From the NCBI GenBank assembly GCA_019186845.1, contig JABARW010000050.1, positions 1-64,000 of the forward strand: a DNA stretch of 64,000 nucleotides, in the 5' to 3' direction. Below are positions 17,941-27,267 of this stretch, one piece after another. The notes below the pieces were generated by a model. The model searched no databases and was not told the origin of the DNA. It saw only the letters and a list, made by a program, of their open reading frames with translations. The position numbers were made by a program, and so were the translations under genes. The DNA comes from Planctomycetota bacterium (GTDB taxonomy: Bacteria; Planctomycetota; UBA8742; UBA2392). How positions within the stretch are numbered: the stretch's first letter is position 1; each line of letters opens with the position of its first letter.

Positions 17941-19257
17941 TCAGTGCTTGCCGCGCGGCCCGATGCGCTGCTTGCCGATGCCGATCAGCGTCATGCCCAG
18001 TTCTTCAGCCTGCTTGCGATCCAGGCAGTTGCGGCCGTCAAAGATCAAAGGCACGCGCAGCGTGGCCTTGACCTTGGCCAGGTCCACTTCGCGGTACTGC
18101 GGCCACTCCGTGCAGAGCACCAGGGCGTCGGCGCCGCTGGTCGCGTCCAGGGGGTCCTTGGCGAAATAGACATCACTGATGGCGCGCTTGAAGGCGGGCA
18201 TGGCCACGGGGTCGTGGACGCGCAGTTTAGCCCCGGCTTTGAGCAGGCGCTGGGCCAGCCACAGGCTGGGGGCCTCGCGCAGGTCGTCGGTGTTGGGTTT
18301 GAAGCTCAGGCCCCAGAGGGCGATGGTCTTGTCCTGAAGCACCCAAAGTTCATGCTGGATGGCCTCGAAGAAGCGCTCGCGCTGCTCGCGGTTGATCTGG
18401 CTGATGAGGCGGATCAGGGGCGCCTCGACGCCCAGCTCTTCGGAAATGGCCGCCAGGGCTTCCACGTCCTTGGGGAAGCAGCTTCCGCCGTAGCCGATGC
18501 CCGCATTCAGGAAGGCCGCGCCGATGCGGGCGTCCAGCCCCATGCCGCGAGCGACCTCGTGAACGTCGGCTCCGCTTTGCTCGCACACCCGGGCGATCCA
18601 GTTGATGAAGCTGATCTTGAGGGCGAGAAAGCTGTTGCTGGCGTGCTTGATCAGTTCGGCGCTGCCGATGCTGGTGACGACCATGGGCGCTTCAAACGGC
18701 GCGTAGATCTCGCGCAGCAGGGTTTCCGCCTTGGCGGAGTCCACGCCGATGACAATGCGGTCTGGCTTCAGCGTGTCGTCGATGGCGCTGCCTTCGCGCA
18801 GGAACTCGGGGTTGCTGGCGACGTCGAAGTGCGCGTCGCCGCGCACATAGCGCAGAATTGTGCTTTTGACCCTTTCGCCCGTCATGATCGGGACCGTGCT
18901 CTTTTCCACGATGAGGCGGTAATCCGTCATGGTCTCGGCGATGTCGCGCGCCACCTTCTCAACGTATCGCATGTCGGCCTTGCCGCTTTCGCCCGTGGGC
19001 GTGCCGACGCAGATGAAAATGACCGAAGCGAACTTCACGGCCTCGGCCGTGCTGTCGGTAAAGCGCAGGCGCCTGGAGCTGTGGTGCTTCTTCAACAGAT
19101 CCGGCAGCTTGGGCTCGAAGAACCAGACTTCGCCGTTGCGCAGGCGCGCCAGCTTGTCGGTGTCGTGGTCGACGCAGATGACTTCGTGGCCCTTCTCGGC
19201 AAAGCAGATGCCTGTCGTCAGGCCCACATGCCCCGAACCGATGATCGCAATCTTCAT
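17941..19257 (-). CDS. UDP-glucose 6-dehydrogenase
   Basis: The 438-residue NAD-dependent enzyme makes UDP-glucuronate for surface polysaccharide. It has the N-terminal Rossmann motif IAIIGSGHVGLTTG (3-16), FICVGTPTGESGKAD (about 81-95), the catalytic cysteine in GIGYGGSCFPKDVEAL (about 255-270), and the C-terminal UDP-binding domain with SFKPNTDDLREAPS. It stands alone between tsaD and the LptD-like gene. UDP-N-acetylmannosamine dehydrogenase is a less likely alternative. Confidence 0.92.
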   Translation of the reverse strand: MKIAIIGSGHVGLTTGICFAEKGHEVICVDHDTDKLARLRNGEVWFFEPKLPDLLKKHHSSRRLRFTDSTAEAVKFASVIFICVGTPTGESGKADMRYVEKVARDIAETMTDYRLIVEKSTVPIMTGERVKSTILRYVRGDAHFDVASNPEFLREGSAIDDTLKPDRIVIGVDSAKAETLLREIYAPFEAPMVVTSIGSAELIKHASNSFLALKISFINWIARVCEQSGADVHEVARGMGLDARIGAAFLNAGIGYGGSCFPKDVEALAAISEELGVEAPLIRLISQINREQRERFFEAIQHELWVLQDKTIALWGLSFKPNTDDLREAPSLWLAQRLLKAGAKLRVHDPVAMPAFKRAISDVYFAKDPLDATSGADALVLCTEWPQYREVDLAKVKATLRVPLIFDGRNCLDRKQAEELGMTLIGIGKQRIGPRGKH

Positions 19258-19391
19258 GAACTGGCCTCAATCTCGCAATTTCCGGGACAGCCGCCAGGAT
19301 GAACGCTCCCTGGCCGCCCGTCCAAGTCGGGCCAGCTTCCACTTTCAGGGCCCGCCTTTCAAGCCGTTACCCCGGGGCGCCGCTGTGCCAA

Positions 19392-22013
19392 TCAGCGCAG
19401 TAAGTTGCCCGAGCCCCCGGGGCCCGCGAATGTCGCGGCGAGGCTCACATAAAATCCGAGATCTCCCTGGCTGGCGTCGCGCACGAACACAAACCCGATG
19501 GTAAATGCCTCGAGAATGTCCCGCGTCAATTCGATGCGGGTGTCGCGGAACTTGCCAAGTTCCAGGTCGTACTCCTGCTGAAAGCGCACGCCGTAGACCT
19601 CACTGAGCGTCAGCTCCACGTTGATGCCCACCACCTGATGGACGTCGCGCAGCAGCCGGTAGTACAGGGAACCGCGGATCACATCCGTAAAGTCCACGTT
19701 GAAGCTGGCGTTGGCGCGGATGAAGGTTCCCTCGTAAAGGTCGAAGAAGCCCTGCGTGGCGATGGCAAAACCCGGTGCCGGCCGCCAGATTCCCGCCAGC
19801 TCCAGGGTGCCGAACACCCGGTTGTTGTTGTCGCGGCGCGGGTGGGGGTAGACGGGGAGTTCCACCATCAGGTCGAGGTAATCGACGGTGCGGCGATTCT
19901 CGCCCGAGCCCTGCCGCGTCTGGAGGCGGTTGCGCAGGCCCAGGCGCACTTCATGGAACTCGTCGAGCACGTCCACTTCATCAAAGGGAATGAAGGCGCG
20001 TTCGCGGATTTCGTCGAGGCTGTTGAAGGCCACGTTGGTGTAGCGCACGTAAGGCATCACGACGTGCCGCAGGCCGTCAATGCCAAGGCAGGGTACCCGC
20101 GCTTGCGGGAACACGCCCGTGAAGAAGGTCTGCGCGTGTAGCCCGAAGAAGGGCAAGAGCCGGTAAAGCAGGCCGGACCGGCGATCCACGCCGGGCGCCA
20201 GCCCCGGGAACGTGCCATCCGGCGAGAGGCCGGGCCGCGAACTGTCCTGGGGCAACGTCAGGAAGTCCCGGGCGACGGTGGCCCTTGCGCCGGCAAAAGG
20301 GTCCAGGGTGAACCAGCGCAGGTCCAGGGGCAGGTTGAACCAGTTGGCGCTGTCCACCCGCACGGCGGAAATGGCGCGGCGGGGGTCGTTGTCAGCGGGG
20401 CGAAAACGCAGCAGCGATACCTCGGTGTGGCCTGAAAACTGCAGCCCGAAATCACCCACACGCGTGCGCGAAACATCAAAGCCCAGCGTGGGCAGGTACT
20501 CCGTGCGGTTCTCAAACTCGTTGATACGCGGCGCGGCCAGCAAGAACGCGTTGAACTCGCCGTAGCGCTTGGTCAGCAGCAGAAAGGTGTTCGAGGGCAG
20601 GTTGGCGTCGTACTCATTTTCGTAGAACTCGCGGCGGAAGTTGCGGTCCGTGTAGGACCCGAAGATGGCGTCAAGCTGCCAGCCCGCGCCGAAGTTCTTG
20701 GTGAAGTCGGCGTGCAGGCGGCCGCGGCCCTCGCGCTCGAGCGGAAAAAACCCGAGGTCCCGGGCGCGTTTGCGGTCGTCGCCGCGGTCGCGGATGCCGT
20801 AAAGCCTCATTTCAGCGCGGCCGTGGTCCTTGAAGGCCCGAATGCCGCCCCACTCGAGATTTACGCCCAGGCCCAGCCCGCGCTTGGAGAAATAGTCCAC
20901 CTGGGGGCCCAGGGCCAGGGGGTGAAAGGGCGGCTCGGGGTCTGCGAAGAAGTCATAGGCGGCCACAGCGTCCACATAGGTCCGCACGCCCAAACCAAAG
21001 CGGCTGTTGCTGACGAAGTCGAACTGCCGCACGGGAAAGATGCTGTCGAGGTCGTAGCGATACTCCTCGACGGGCAAGGTCAGCAGCGGCCAGTCGAGAA
21101 TGCGGACCGAGGGCCGCGTCGTGTAAATCGTGCCGCGATCTTTGCGAATCACGATGCGCAGGCGCTCGCTGGCCAGGGAATAGCTGGCGACGGCCAGCGA
21201 GCTGCTCGAGACGCTGCCCTGCTCCAGCTCGACTTCCTTTCGCTCTTCGCTGAGGCTGATGATGCGCAGGGTCTTGGCGCGCATGAACATTCTCTGGCCC
21301 CGCTCCTGCGGCAGGGCGCGGGCCTGGCCGCCGGGCTGGGGTGCGTCGCTCTGGCCGGGCGGAGCGCCGATGTCTTCCGGGGCGCCCCTGGCCTTGTCGG
21401 CGGCGTTGCCGGCGCCGATGCCCACGCGCACGGGTCCTTCGTCGCGCTCGCCCTGATCGGGACCGCTGTGGGCGCGGACGTTGTCCAGCTTGCCCGTAAG
21501 GCTGAAGCTGGTGACGCGGCCGCGCTCAAAATCCAGAAACACGCGGTCGGCGCGCAGCTTGAAAGACTCATCACCCACGGTGTACTCGAGCCAGACGTTT
21601 CCTTCGCCGTAAAACTGCACGCTTTTGACGCCTGAAGCGAGGGAGCCCAGGGGGTCGGCCTGCGCTTTTTCGGGGCTGTCGGGCGTGAACCAGACCAGGG
21701 ATTGGTCGGCCAGCAGTTCGAGTCGCTTGAGCGGGGCCTTGCCGTCTGAGGAGGCGGGTTCGCGGTACTCCAGCCGCACGGCAAAGGGCAGCGCGATGAC
21801 AAAGGGGCCGGGCGTGCCGTCGGCGGCGGTTTCGCGCCAGGTTTCAAACCAGGTGGTGGCCTCTTCCGGGGCCACGAAGGTCAATTGCATTTCGGGCGGC
21901 AGCCTCGGGGCCTCGCCGCCGGGCATGGGCGGCGGGGGCATCTTCGGCATGCCCTGGGCCTGCAGGCAGGCGCCGCAGAGCAAAAGCAGGAATTGGAGGG
22001 CGTGCCGGGCCAT
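19392..22013 (-). CDS. LptD-like outer-membrane beta-barrel protein
   Basis: From the ATG at 22013 the product has 873 residues and an N-terminal signal peptide (MARHALQFLLLLCGACLQAQG). A longer in-frame TTG start (22049) would precede the signal with charged residues. Residues about 150-330 resemble the periplasmic OstA/LptA-like domain (LRADRVFLDFERGRVTSFSL). The region around VRILDWPLLTLPVEEYRYDL and the many aromatic-ended strands resemble the LptD barrel, which inserts LPS or related lipids at the outer membrane. It lacks close matches to the canonical LptD cysteines that I could place, so it is a divergent homologue. Confidence 0.72.
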   Translation of the reverse strand: MARHALQFLLLLCGACLQAQGMPKMPPPPMPGGEAPRLPPEMQLTFVAPEEATTWFETWRETAADGTPGPFVIALPFAVRLEYREPASSDGKAPLKRLELLADQSLVWFTPDSPEKAQADPLGSLASGVKSVQFYGEGNVWLEYTVGDESFKLRADRVFLDFERGRVTSFSLTGKLDNVRAHSGPDQGERDEGPVRVGIGAGNAADKARGAPEDIGAPPGQSDAPQPGGQARALPQERGQRMFMRAKTLRIISLSEERKEVELEQGSVSSSSLAVASYSLASERLRIVIRKDRGTIYTTRPSVRILDWPLLTLPVEEYRYDLDSIFPVRQFDFVSNSRFGLGVRTYVDAVAAYDFFADPEPPFHPLALGPQVDYFSKRGLGLGVNLEWGGIRAFKDHGRAEMRLYGIRDRGDDRKRARDLGFFPLEREGRGRLHADFTKNFGAGWQLDAIFGSYTDRNFRREFYENEYDANLPSNTFLLLTKRYGEFNAFLLAAPRINEFENRTEYLPTLGFDVSRTRVGDFGLQFSGHTEVSLLRFRPADNDPRRAISAVRVDSANWFNLPLDLRWFTLDPFAGARATVARDFLTLPQDSSRPGLSPDGTFPGLAPGVDRRSGLLYRLLPFFGLHAQTFFTGVFPQARVPCLGIDGLRHVVMPYVRYTNVAFNSLDEIRERAFIPFDEVDVLDEFHEVRLGLRNRLQTRQGSGENRRTVDYLDLMVELPVYPHPRRDNNNRVFGTLELAGIWRPAPGFAIATQGFFDLYEGTFIRANASFNVDFTDVIRGSLYYRLLRDVHQVVGINVELTLSEVYGVRFQQEYDLELGKFRDTRIELTRDILEAFTIGFVFVRDASQGDLGFYVSLAATFAGPGGSGNLLR

Positions 22014-22081
22014 GGAGCCTGAAGGTCGGTACTCTCGGGGGTGCCTCAACCTAGCTTGGGCCCGCGCCGATAACGAGGGCT

Positions 22082-23080
22082 CTAAACCGGATAACGCAGG
22101 GCCAGCAGGTCGCAGGCCAGTTTCACGTTGGCGTTGGCGTCAATGCGCTCGCGCAGGGTCTCAAGCTGGTTCAAGGCCGTGACCAGGGCGTCGGCACTGC
22201 GGGCCTCGCGGTCCTGGCCGCGCGCCAGCGGCGCCACGCCCTGAAGGCTCAGAGCGGCCATGAGACGGTCACGCAGGTGGGCGCTGAGCACGGCCATGAC
22301 GTTGCGCAGGCGCTCACGCAGGCCCTCGGTGCCGAGTTCGGCGGGGAGGTCTTTGGAGAGCGCGGCTACCAGTTGCTCGGCGGCGCGGAAGGGGTCCGCT
22401 GCCAGGCCGGAGGAAAAGTTCTCGGCCAGGGCCGGCACGTTGAGGGTGAGCATCTCTGCCACGCGGCCGGCGCTGCCCTGGGCCACGCGCAGCAGCAGGT
22501 CGCGGTCTTCGGGGCGAGCCGGCAAGTCCTCAAAGCCGGAAACGGCCCTGGCCAGGTCCGCGGCGGAAAGGGGCGAGAAGCGCACCATCTGGCAGCGCGA
22601 GAGAATGGTGGGAAGCAGTTGGGCGGAGTTGGCCGCCAGCAGGATGAATACGTACTGGGCCGGGGGCTCCTCGAGGGTCTTCAGGAAGGCGTTGGCGCTG
22701 CTTTCATTGAAGCGGTCGGCATCGTCAATGATGGCGACGCGATAGCCCGGTTCGAGGCGCGAGAGCGAGGCGTCGTCGCAGATGGTACGCACGAGCTCCA
22801 CGGGGAGGTCGCGGGAGTCTTCGGGCTTGGCATAGCGGCGAACGTTGGGGTGCACACCGTGGGCGACGCGGGCACACTCGTTGCAGCGACCGCAGGCCCA
22901 GTGGTTCTGGGGCGTGGCGCAGCGCAAGGCAGCGGCGAACTCCACAGCCAAAGCCCGCTTGCCGATGCCCGCGGAGCCGACAAACAGGTAGCTGCCGCTG
23001 ATACGCCGCGACTTCAGCACGTTGCCCAGCCAGGCGCGGACCTGCGTGTGACCCAGGGGCCTCTTGAGGCTGTCTTCCAC
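22082..23080 (-). CDS. holB: DNA polymerase III delta' subunit
   Basis: The 332-residue clamp-loader AAA+ subunit has a P-loop LFVGSAGIGKRALAVEF (about 32-48), a four-cysteine zinc site (C-x7-C-x2-C-x2-C type, HWACGRCNECARV), Walker B-like VAIIDDADRFN, LKTLEEPP, and the sensor motif ILSRCQMVRF. The C-terminal domain is divergent. Unlike Escherichia coli delta', it keeps a normal-looking P-loop, so confusion with DnaX is possible, but the length and lack of a domain III support holB. It is divergent from atpG. Confidence 0.88.
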   Translation of the reverse strand: MEDSLKRPLGHTQVRAWLGNVLKSRRISGSYLFVGSAGIGKRALAVEFAAALRCATPQNHWACGRCNECARVAHGVHPNVRRYAKPEDSRDLPVELVRTICDDASLSRLEPGYRVAIIDDADRFNESSANAFLKTLEEPPAQYVFILLAANSAQLLPTILSRCQMVRFSPLSAADLARAVSGFEDLPARPEDRDLLLRVAQGSAGRVAEMLTLNVPALAENFSSGLAADPFRAAEQLVAALSKDLPAELGTEGLRERLRNVMAVLSAHLRDRLMAALSLQGVAPLARGQDREARSADALVTALNQLETLRERIDANANVKLACDLLALRYPV

Positions 23081-23162
23081 GTGCCAAAACCCCGTTTCAA
23101 AGCCCTTGACTTGAGGGCGGCCGGTATCGACACTCTGCCGCCCTTACCGCACAGGCAAGACT

Positions 23163-24044
23163 ATGGCGAAGACGAAGGAAATCCGCAACCGCATCCGCTC
23201 CGTGACTTCGACCAAGAAGATCACCAAGACCATGGAACTCGTGGCAACCAGCAAGATGAAGCGCGCGCAGGATCGCGTCAACGCTGCCGGCCCCTACGTT
23301 TCCAAGCTTTCCGAGATGCTGAGCGCCATTGTGCGCGGCGGGGTCAAGCTTGACCTGCCGCTGCTGGAGCGCCGCAGCCCCGTCAAGAAGGTGGCCATCC
23401 AGCTCATCACGGCCAATCGCGGCCTGTGCGGCGGTTTCAACGCCAACCTGATCCGCCTGGTCAAGCGCGTGGTGGCAGAACACAAGGAAGCCGGGCGCGA
23501 GGTGCGTCTGGATTGTTGCGGCAAGAAGGGCATCTCCACCCTGAAGTTCCAGGGCTACAGCCTGGCGCGCACGATCACTGACATGGGCGACCGTCCCAAC
23601 TTCGATGACGCCCGGCGCCTGATCGACCCCTTGATCGAAGCCTTCCTCAAGGGCGAGGTGGATGAAGTCTATGTCGTTTATTCGCACTGGAAGAGCATGG
23701 GCTCGCAGCCGCCAACGGTGCTGAAACTGCTGCCTATTGATCCGCCCGCCGGAGAACTCAAGCGAGACAGCAAGTACCTGCTGCCGGAGTTCATCTTCAG
23801 CCCCTCGCCCAAGGAAATCCTCGAAGATCTCCTGCCGCGCTATGTGACCCAGACGGCCTACACCTGCCTGGTCATGAACACGGCGGGCGAGCAGGTGGCG
23901 CGCCGCACGGCCATGAAGAGCGCGAGCGACAACGCGGAAGAAATGATCAAGTACCTGACACGCAACCTGAACCGGGCGCGCCAGGCGAGCATCACGCAGG
24001 AAATCAGCGAAATCGTGGGCGGCGCCGAAGCGCTGAAGAAGTAA
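23163..24044 (+). CDS. atpG: F-type ATP synthase gamma subunit
   Basis: The 293-residue central-stalk subunit of F1 has the N-terminal coiled-coil signature KEIRNRIRSVTSTKKITKTM and the family pattern ITANRGLCGGFNANLI (about 80-95). The C-terminal helix is RRTAMKSASDNAEEMI...LNRARQASITQEISEIVGGAEAL. It is full length and looks functional. It is isolated: its neighbours are holB (divergent) and a sigma factor (convergent), not the other ATP synthase subunits. Confidence 0.95.
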   Translation: MAKTKEIRNRIRSVTSTKKITKTMELVATSKMKRAQDRVNAAGPYVSKLSEMLSAIVRGGVKLDLPLLERRSPVKKVAIQLITANRGLCGGFNANLIRLVKRVVAEHKEAGREVRLDCCGKKGISTLKFQGYSLARTITDMGDRPNFDDARRLIDPLIEAFLKGEVDEVYVVYSHWKSMGSQPPTVLKLLPIDPPAGELKRDSKYLLPEFIFSPSPKEILEDLLPRYVTQTAYTCLVMNTAGEQVARRTAMKSASDNAEEMIKYLTRNLNRARQASITQEISEIVGGAEALKK

Positions 24045-24065
24045 GCACCCCCCGAATCAGAAAGG

Positions 24066-24087
24066 GCCCGCCGGGTAACCGGCGGGC
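24066..24087. terminator. Terminator hairpin after atpG
   Basis: GCCCGCCGG (24066-24074) and CCGGCGGGC (24079-24087) form a perfect 9-bp stem with a GTAA loop, followed on the plus strand by TTCTGCGTTC. It lies 21 bases after the atpG stop. The upstream AAAGG side gives only a weak T-run on the minus strand. Confidence 0.75.
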
Positions 24088-24148
24088 TTCTGCGTTCAAA
24101 TGCGCCAGTGCTGCGCGACAACGAGGCTCATGGGTGCCTGACATCGAA

Positions 24149-24170
24149 GCCTGTCGTTTGCACGACAGGC
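24149..24170 (-). terminator. Stem-loop downstream of the ECF sigma gene
   Basis: GCCTGTCGT (24149-24157) pairs perfectly with ACGACAGGC (24162-24170) around a 4-base loop, 14 bases beyond the stop of the convergent sigma factor. There is no clear T-tract on the minus strand, so it may stabilise the 3' end rather than terminate alone. Confidence 0.5.
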
Positions 24171-24184
24171 CCGAGGGCATCTGC

Positions 24185-24832
24185 CTACTCCAGATGTTTC
24201 AGTTTCTCCCGCAGCTTTTCGCGGCCGCGGTGCAGCCTTGAGCGCACCGTTCCCGGTGCCAGGCCCAGCACTTCCGCAACCTCTTCGTAGCTGAGGCCCT
24301 GCAGGTCGCGCAGGATTACGACGCTCTTGTACTCGTCATCGAGCGTCTCAATCGCCTCGCGCACGATCACGCCGATTTCTTTGGCCGCCACATTTTCATC
24401 GGGGCCGCGCACCGTGGCGTCGGGCTCGGGCATGCCTTCGGCGTCGAGGCTGGCCTTGGTCTGTCCGCCGCCGCGCTTGAGCGCGACGTCGGCACGGTGT
24501 TGACTGGTCAATAGGTTGAGCGCGATGCGATAGAGCCACGTCGAGAACTTCGCGCGGTCTTCGTAGGTGTGAATCGCTCTATACGCCTGGATGAACGTCT
24601 CTTGCGCGAGGTCGCGCGCTTTGTGCTCGTCGCGCACATGGCGCAGCAGCGTGGCAAACACGCGGTCCTGGTGCAGTTCCACGAGGCGCCCGTAGGCGTC
24701 GCGGTCTCCCTCGCGGGCCGCGGCAATCAGGTTCAGCTCTTGTCGGGCCGCAAAGTCGCTCACGGGCGCAAACGCTGCCTTGGGAGCGTTGCCGCTGTCA
24801 AGGGCTGTCCCGACCGTTGAAGTGCCCGCCAC
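24185..24832 (-). CDS. ECF (RpoE-like) RNA polymerase sigma factor
   Basis: The 215-residue sigma-70-family protein has region 2 at about residues 50-115 (RDLAQETFIQAYRAI, then FSTWLYRIALNLL) and region 4 at about 155-210 (IETLDDEYKSVVILRDLQGLSYEEVAEVLGLAPGTVRSRLHRGREKL). There is a 40-residue nonconserved N-terminal extension. No anti-sigma factor or zinc-binding partner gene lies next to it: the only downstream features are hairpins and convergent atpG. Confidence 0.9.
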   Translation of the reverse strand: MAGTSTVGTALDSGNAPKAAFAPVSDFAARQELNLIAAAREGDRDAYGRLVELHQDRVFATLLRHVRDEHKARDLAQETFIQAYRAIHTYEDRAKFSTWLYRIALNLLTSQHRADVALKRGGGQTKASLDAEGMPEPDATVRGPDENVAAKEIGVIVREAIETLDDEYKSVVILRDLQGLSYEEVAEVLGLAPGTVRSRLHRGREKLREKLKHLE

Positions 24833-25032
24833 GTTGTTGCTCCAGGGGCGGGGCGGGCGCCGCCCGCAGGGGCAGTGCCGGCCGCGCCTCTCGCGCCACC
24901 TGTATTACCGTGCCAGCGCCGGATTTGTTCACGCCATAGCCGGAAATCTTTTCGAAAGCGTGAAACGGACTGGCTGTGTCTGCAAAGGTTCCTGATAGCT
25001 AGAATCCGCTCTCGGGTTCAAAGGGTGCAGCC

Positions 25033-26382
25033 ATGTTGACACGTGACGATGCCGCCGCGCTGTGCAAGCGCGTGCTCAAACTCTGCGACGCCGAGGGGGC
25101 GGAGGCCATCATCTCCTCCAGCGAAACCAACTCGACGCGGTTCTCCAACAACGTGATTACGCAGAACGTGGGGCTGGTCAACCAGCGCCTCTGCCTGCGA
25201 GTCATCCAGGGCCGGCGCCAGGGGGTGGCCCGCGTCAACCAGTTCGACGACGCCTCCATCAAGCGCTGCGTGCAAAGCGCGCTCGCGGTCTGCCGCGTCT
25301 CGGCCGAGGATGAAAAACTTGAGCCCCTGCTCGACAAACAGCCTGATTACACGCAGGTCGATGCTTTCAAAGAAGCCACGGCCAAGTCCACTCCGGCTGC
25401 CCGCGCCGAGGCCGTGGGCAAGGTCCTGCGCGAGTACGATGCCAGGAAGGTCGAGGGCGCGGGCATCTTTGACGCCGACCAGGGCGCTGTGGCCTACGCC
25501 AACTCCCGCGGCATCTTCGCCTACAAGGCCAGCACCAAGGCGGAGTTCAGCATCAGCGCGTTTCTGGAGCGCGGCGAGATCAAGGGCTGGGCGGAGGCCT
25601 TTGGCCTTGATATCGGCAGGCTCGACGTGGCGGCGGCAGCCAGGCGCGCCATGGACAAGGCCGTGACGGGCGTGCAGCCGCGCGCTGTGGACCCCGGCGA
25701 ATACACCGTGGTGCTCGTAGCGCCGGCCGTGGCGGAGCTGCTGTTGTTCTATGGTTGGCTGGCCGGCAACGGCCTCGCTTTTGCGGAGAACCGCACCTTT
25801 CACAAGGGCACGCTCGGGCAGAAGCTGAGCGACAAGTTGACCTTGACGGAAGACCCCTATCACCCGGAGTTGGGCGGCACCCCCTTTGACATGGAGGGTT
25901 TTGCCACTCAGAAGGTCACGCTTATTGACAGGGGCGTGGTCAGCGCGGTGGTCCATGACCGGCGCAGCGCCAAGCTGTGCGGCCAGAAAAACACCGGCCA
26001 CGCCAACATGCAGCCTGACGCTCAGGGCCCGGGCCCCGGCAACCTGGTGTTGAGCACCGGCGACCAGACCCTGGAGCAGATGGTTTCCTCCACCCCAAAG
26101 GGCCTGCTGATCACGAAGTTCCACTACTGCAACGTAGTGGACCGCATGGACCTGAGCCTGACGGGCATGACGCGCAGCGGCACCTTCATGATTGAAAACG
26201 GCAAGCTGGCTTACCCCGTCAAGAACATGCGCTTCACGCAAAGCCTGCTGACAGCCTTGGCCGATGTCGCGGCCGTAGGCAAGGAAGCCCACGCCACCGG
26301 AGGCGCGCTCTTTGGCGGCAACTTCGTGGTGCCGGCGCTCAAGCTCAACAAGTTCCGCTTCTCGAGCCCCACAGGGTTCTAG
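25033..26382 (+). CDS. TldE/PmbA-type protease-complex subunit
   Basis: The 449-residue member of the TldD/PmbA family carries SSSETNSTRFSNNVITQ in the N-terminal domain and GTPFDMEGFATQ, LIDRGVVSAVVHD and GLLITKFHYCN in the C-terminal domain. The HExxxH zinc site of TldD subunits is absent, which marks it as a TldE/PmbA-like non-metal subunit. In known systems TldD and TldE form a metalloprotease acting on peptides such as microcins and CcdA. No TldD partner is in the window. A 200-base divergent spacer separates it from the sigma gene and should hold both promoters. Confidence 0.88.
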   Translation: MLTRDDAAALCKRVLKLCDAEGAEAIISSSETNSTRFSNNVITQNVGLVNQRLCLRVIQGRRQGVARVNQFDDASIKRCVQSALAVCRVSAEDEKLEPLLDKQPDYTQVDAFKEATAKSTPAARAEAVGKVLREYDARKVEGAGIFDADQGAVAYANSRGIFAYKASTKAEFSISAFLERGEIKGWAEAFGLDIGRLDVAAAARRAMDKAVTGVQPRAVDPGEYTVVLVAPAVAELLLFYGWLAGNGLAFAENRTFHKGTLGQKLSDKLTLTEDPYHPELGGTPFDMEGFATQKVTLIDRGVVSAVVHDRRSAKLCGQKNTGHANMQPDAQGPGPGNLVLSTGDQTLEQMVSSTPKGLLITKFHYCNVVDRMDLSLTGMTRSGTFMIENGKLAYPVKNMRFTQSLLTALADVAAVGKEAHATGGALFGGNFVVPALKLNKFRFSSPTGF

Positions 26383-26412
26383 CCGGCTGCAACGGACTTC
26401 TGCGGCAGGCTT

Positions 26413-27201
26413 CTAGGCCACAAACCGCCCCGCAATCGCGGCGGCGGCTTCCTGCGTCGCCTCTGCGTTCCAGTTGAAGTAGTACTCGTCGCTCACGAAG
26501 TCGCCGGGCACGCCGATCCTCGCCAGCGCAGCCTCCATCTCCACTATCATCAATCCGTTGCCCACAAGGTGGAAGTGCGTCTCGCGTGGCTTTTCAATCA
26601 GCCCCGGCACGCTTTCCGTGACGCGGCCGCGCAAGCCCGGCCACGATGGCGTGGGCTGTGTGAGCGTGGGAGTCCAGCGGAAGTTGGCAAAGCGGGCGGC
26701 CAGAGCATCAAGTTCACTGCGCGGGCCGAGGTCGGCCTCCTGCCGGAAGCCGATGAACAGGGAGCAGGGGCGGCTTTCCAAGCCGCGCTCCAGCACATAA
26801 CGGAAGTAGCCGTAGAGCGGGCCCACGCCCGTGCCTGTCGCGATGCCGACGACCGCTTGCGCGCCGGCGTTGACCTCGTGACGGATGGGGTTGTGGTGCA
26901 CGCCGGAGAACTCCAGCGGTGCACCCGCCTCAAGCATGGCCAGCCGGGGCGTCATGCGGCCGTGCGGAATCACGCGGTAAATGATGTTGAACGTGCGTTC
27001 GTCGGCGTTGGCCCAGGTGATGGTGTATGCATGGCGCATCTGCCAACCGCCCTGGGTCATGCGAAGCGACAGTACATGGCCCGGCTCGTAGGGCAGGGGG
27101 TGCTGATCTTCGGCGTGGAGCTTGATCCAGCGCGAACCTCGCGCGATCTCGCGGTTCTCGATGACCCTGCAGGGTCGATAGATGGTCTGCCAGTCCGTCA
27201 T
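26413..27201 (-). CDS. Ferredoxin-NADP+ reductase-like flavoprotein
   Basis: The 262-residue protein has an FAD-binding beta-barrel (YEPGHVLSLRM and the flavin motif RHAYTITWAN, residues about 38-65), then a NAD(P)-binding domain with GIATGTGVGPLYGYFRYVLE (about 125-144), and ends near HFHLVGNGLMIVEM. These are the landmarks of the FNR superfamily. The variant flavin motif (RHAYTI in place of RxYS) suggests a divergent branch. Electron partners cannot be named from the context. Confidence 0.8.
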   Translation of the reverse strand: MTDWQTIYRPCRVIENREIARGSRWIKLHAEDQHPLPYEPGHVLSLRMTQGGWQMRHAYTITWANADERTFNIIYRVIPHGRMTPRLAMLEAGAPLEFSGVHHNPIRHEVNAGAQAVVGIATGTGVGPLYGYFRYVLERGLESRPCSLFIGFRQEADLGPRSELDALAARFANFRWTPTLTQPTPSWPGLRGRVTESVPGLIEKPRETHFHLVGNGLMIVEMEAALARIGVPGDFVSDEYYFNWNAEATQEAAAAIAGRFVA

Positions 27202-27267
27202 GTCCCGCCCGTTACGACAGGAAACACTTTATCAATGAGCGGGTGAGAAGTCGGGACTCGGCGGCGC

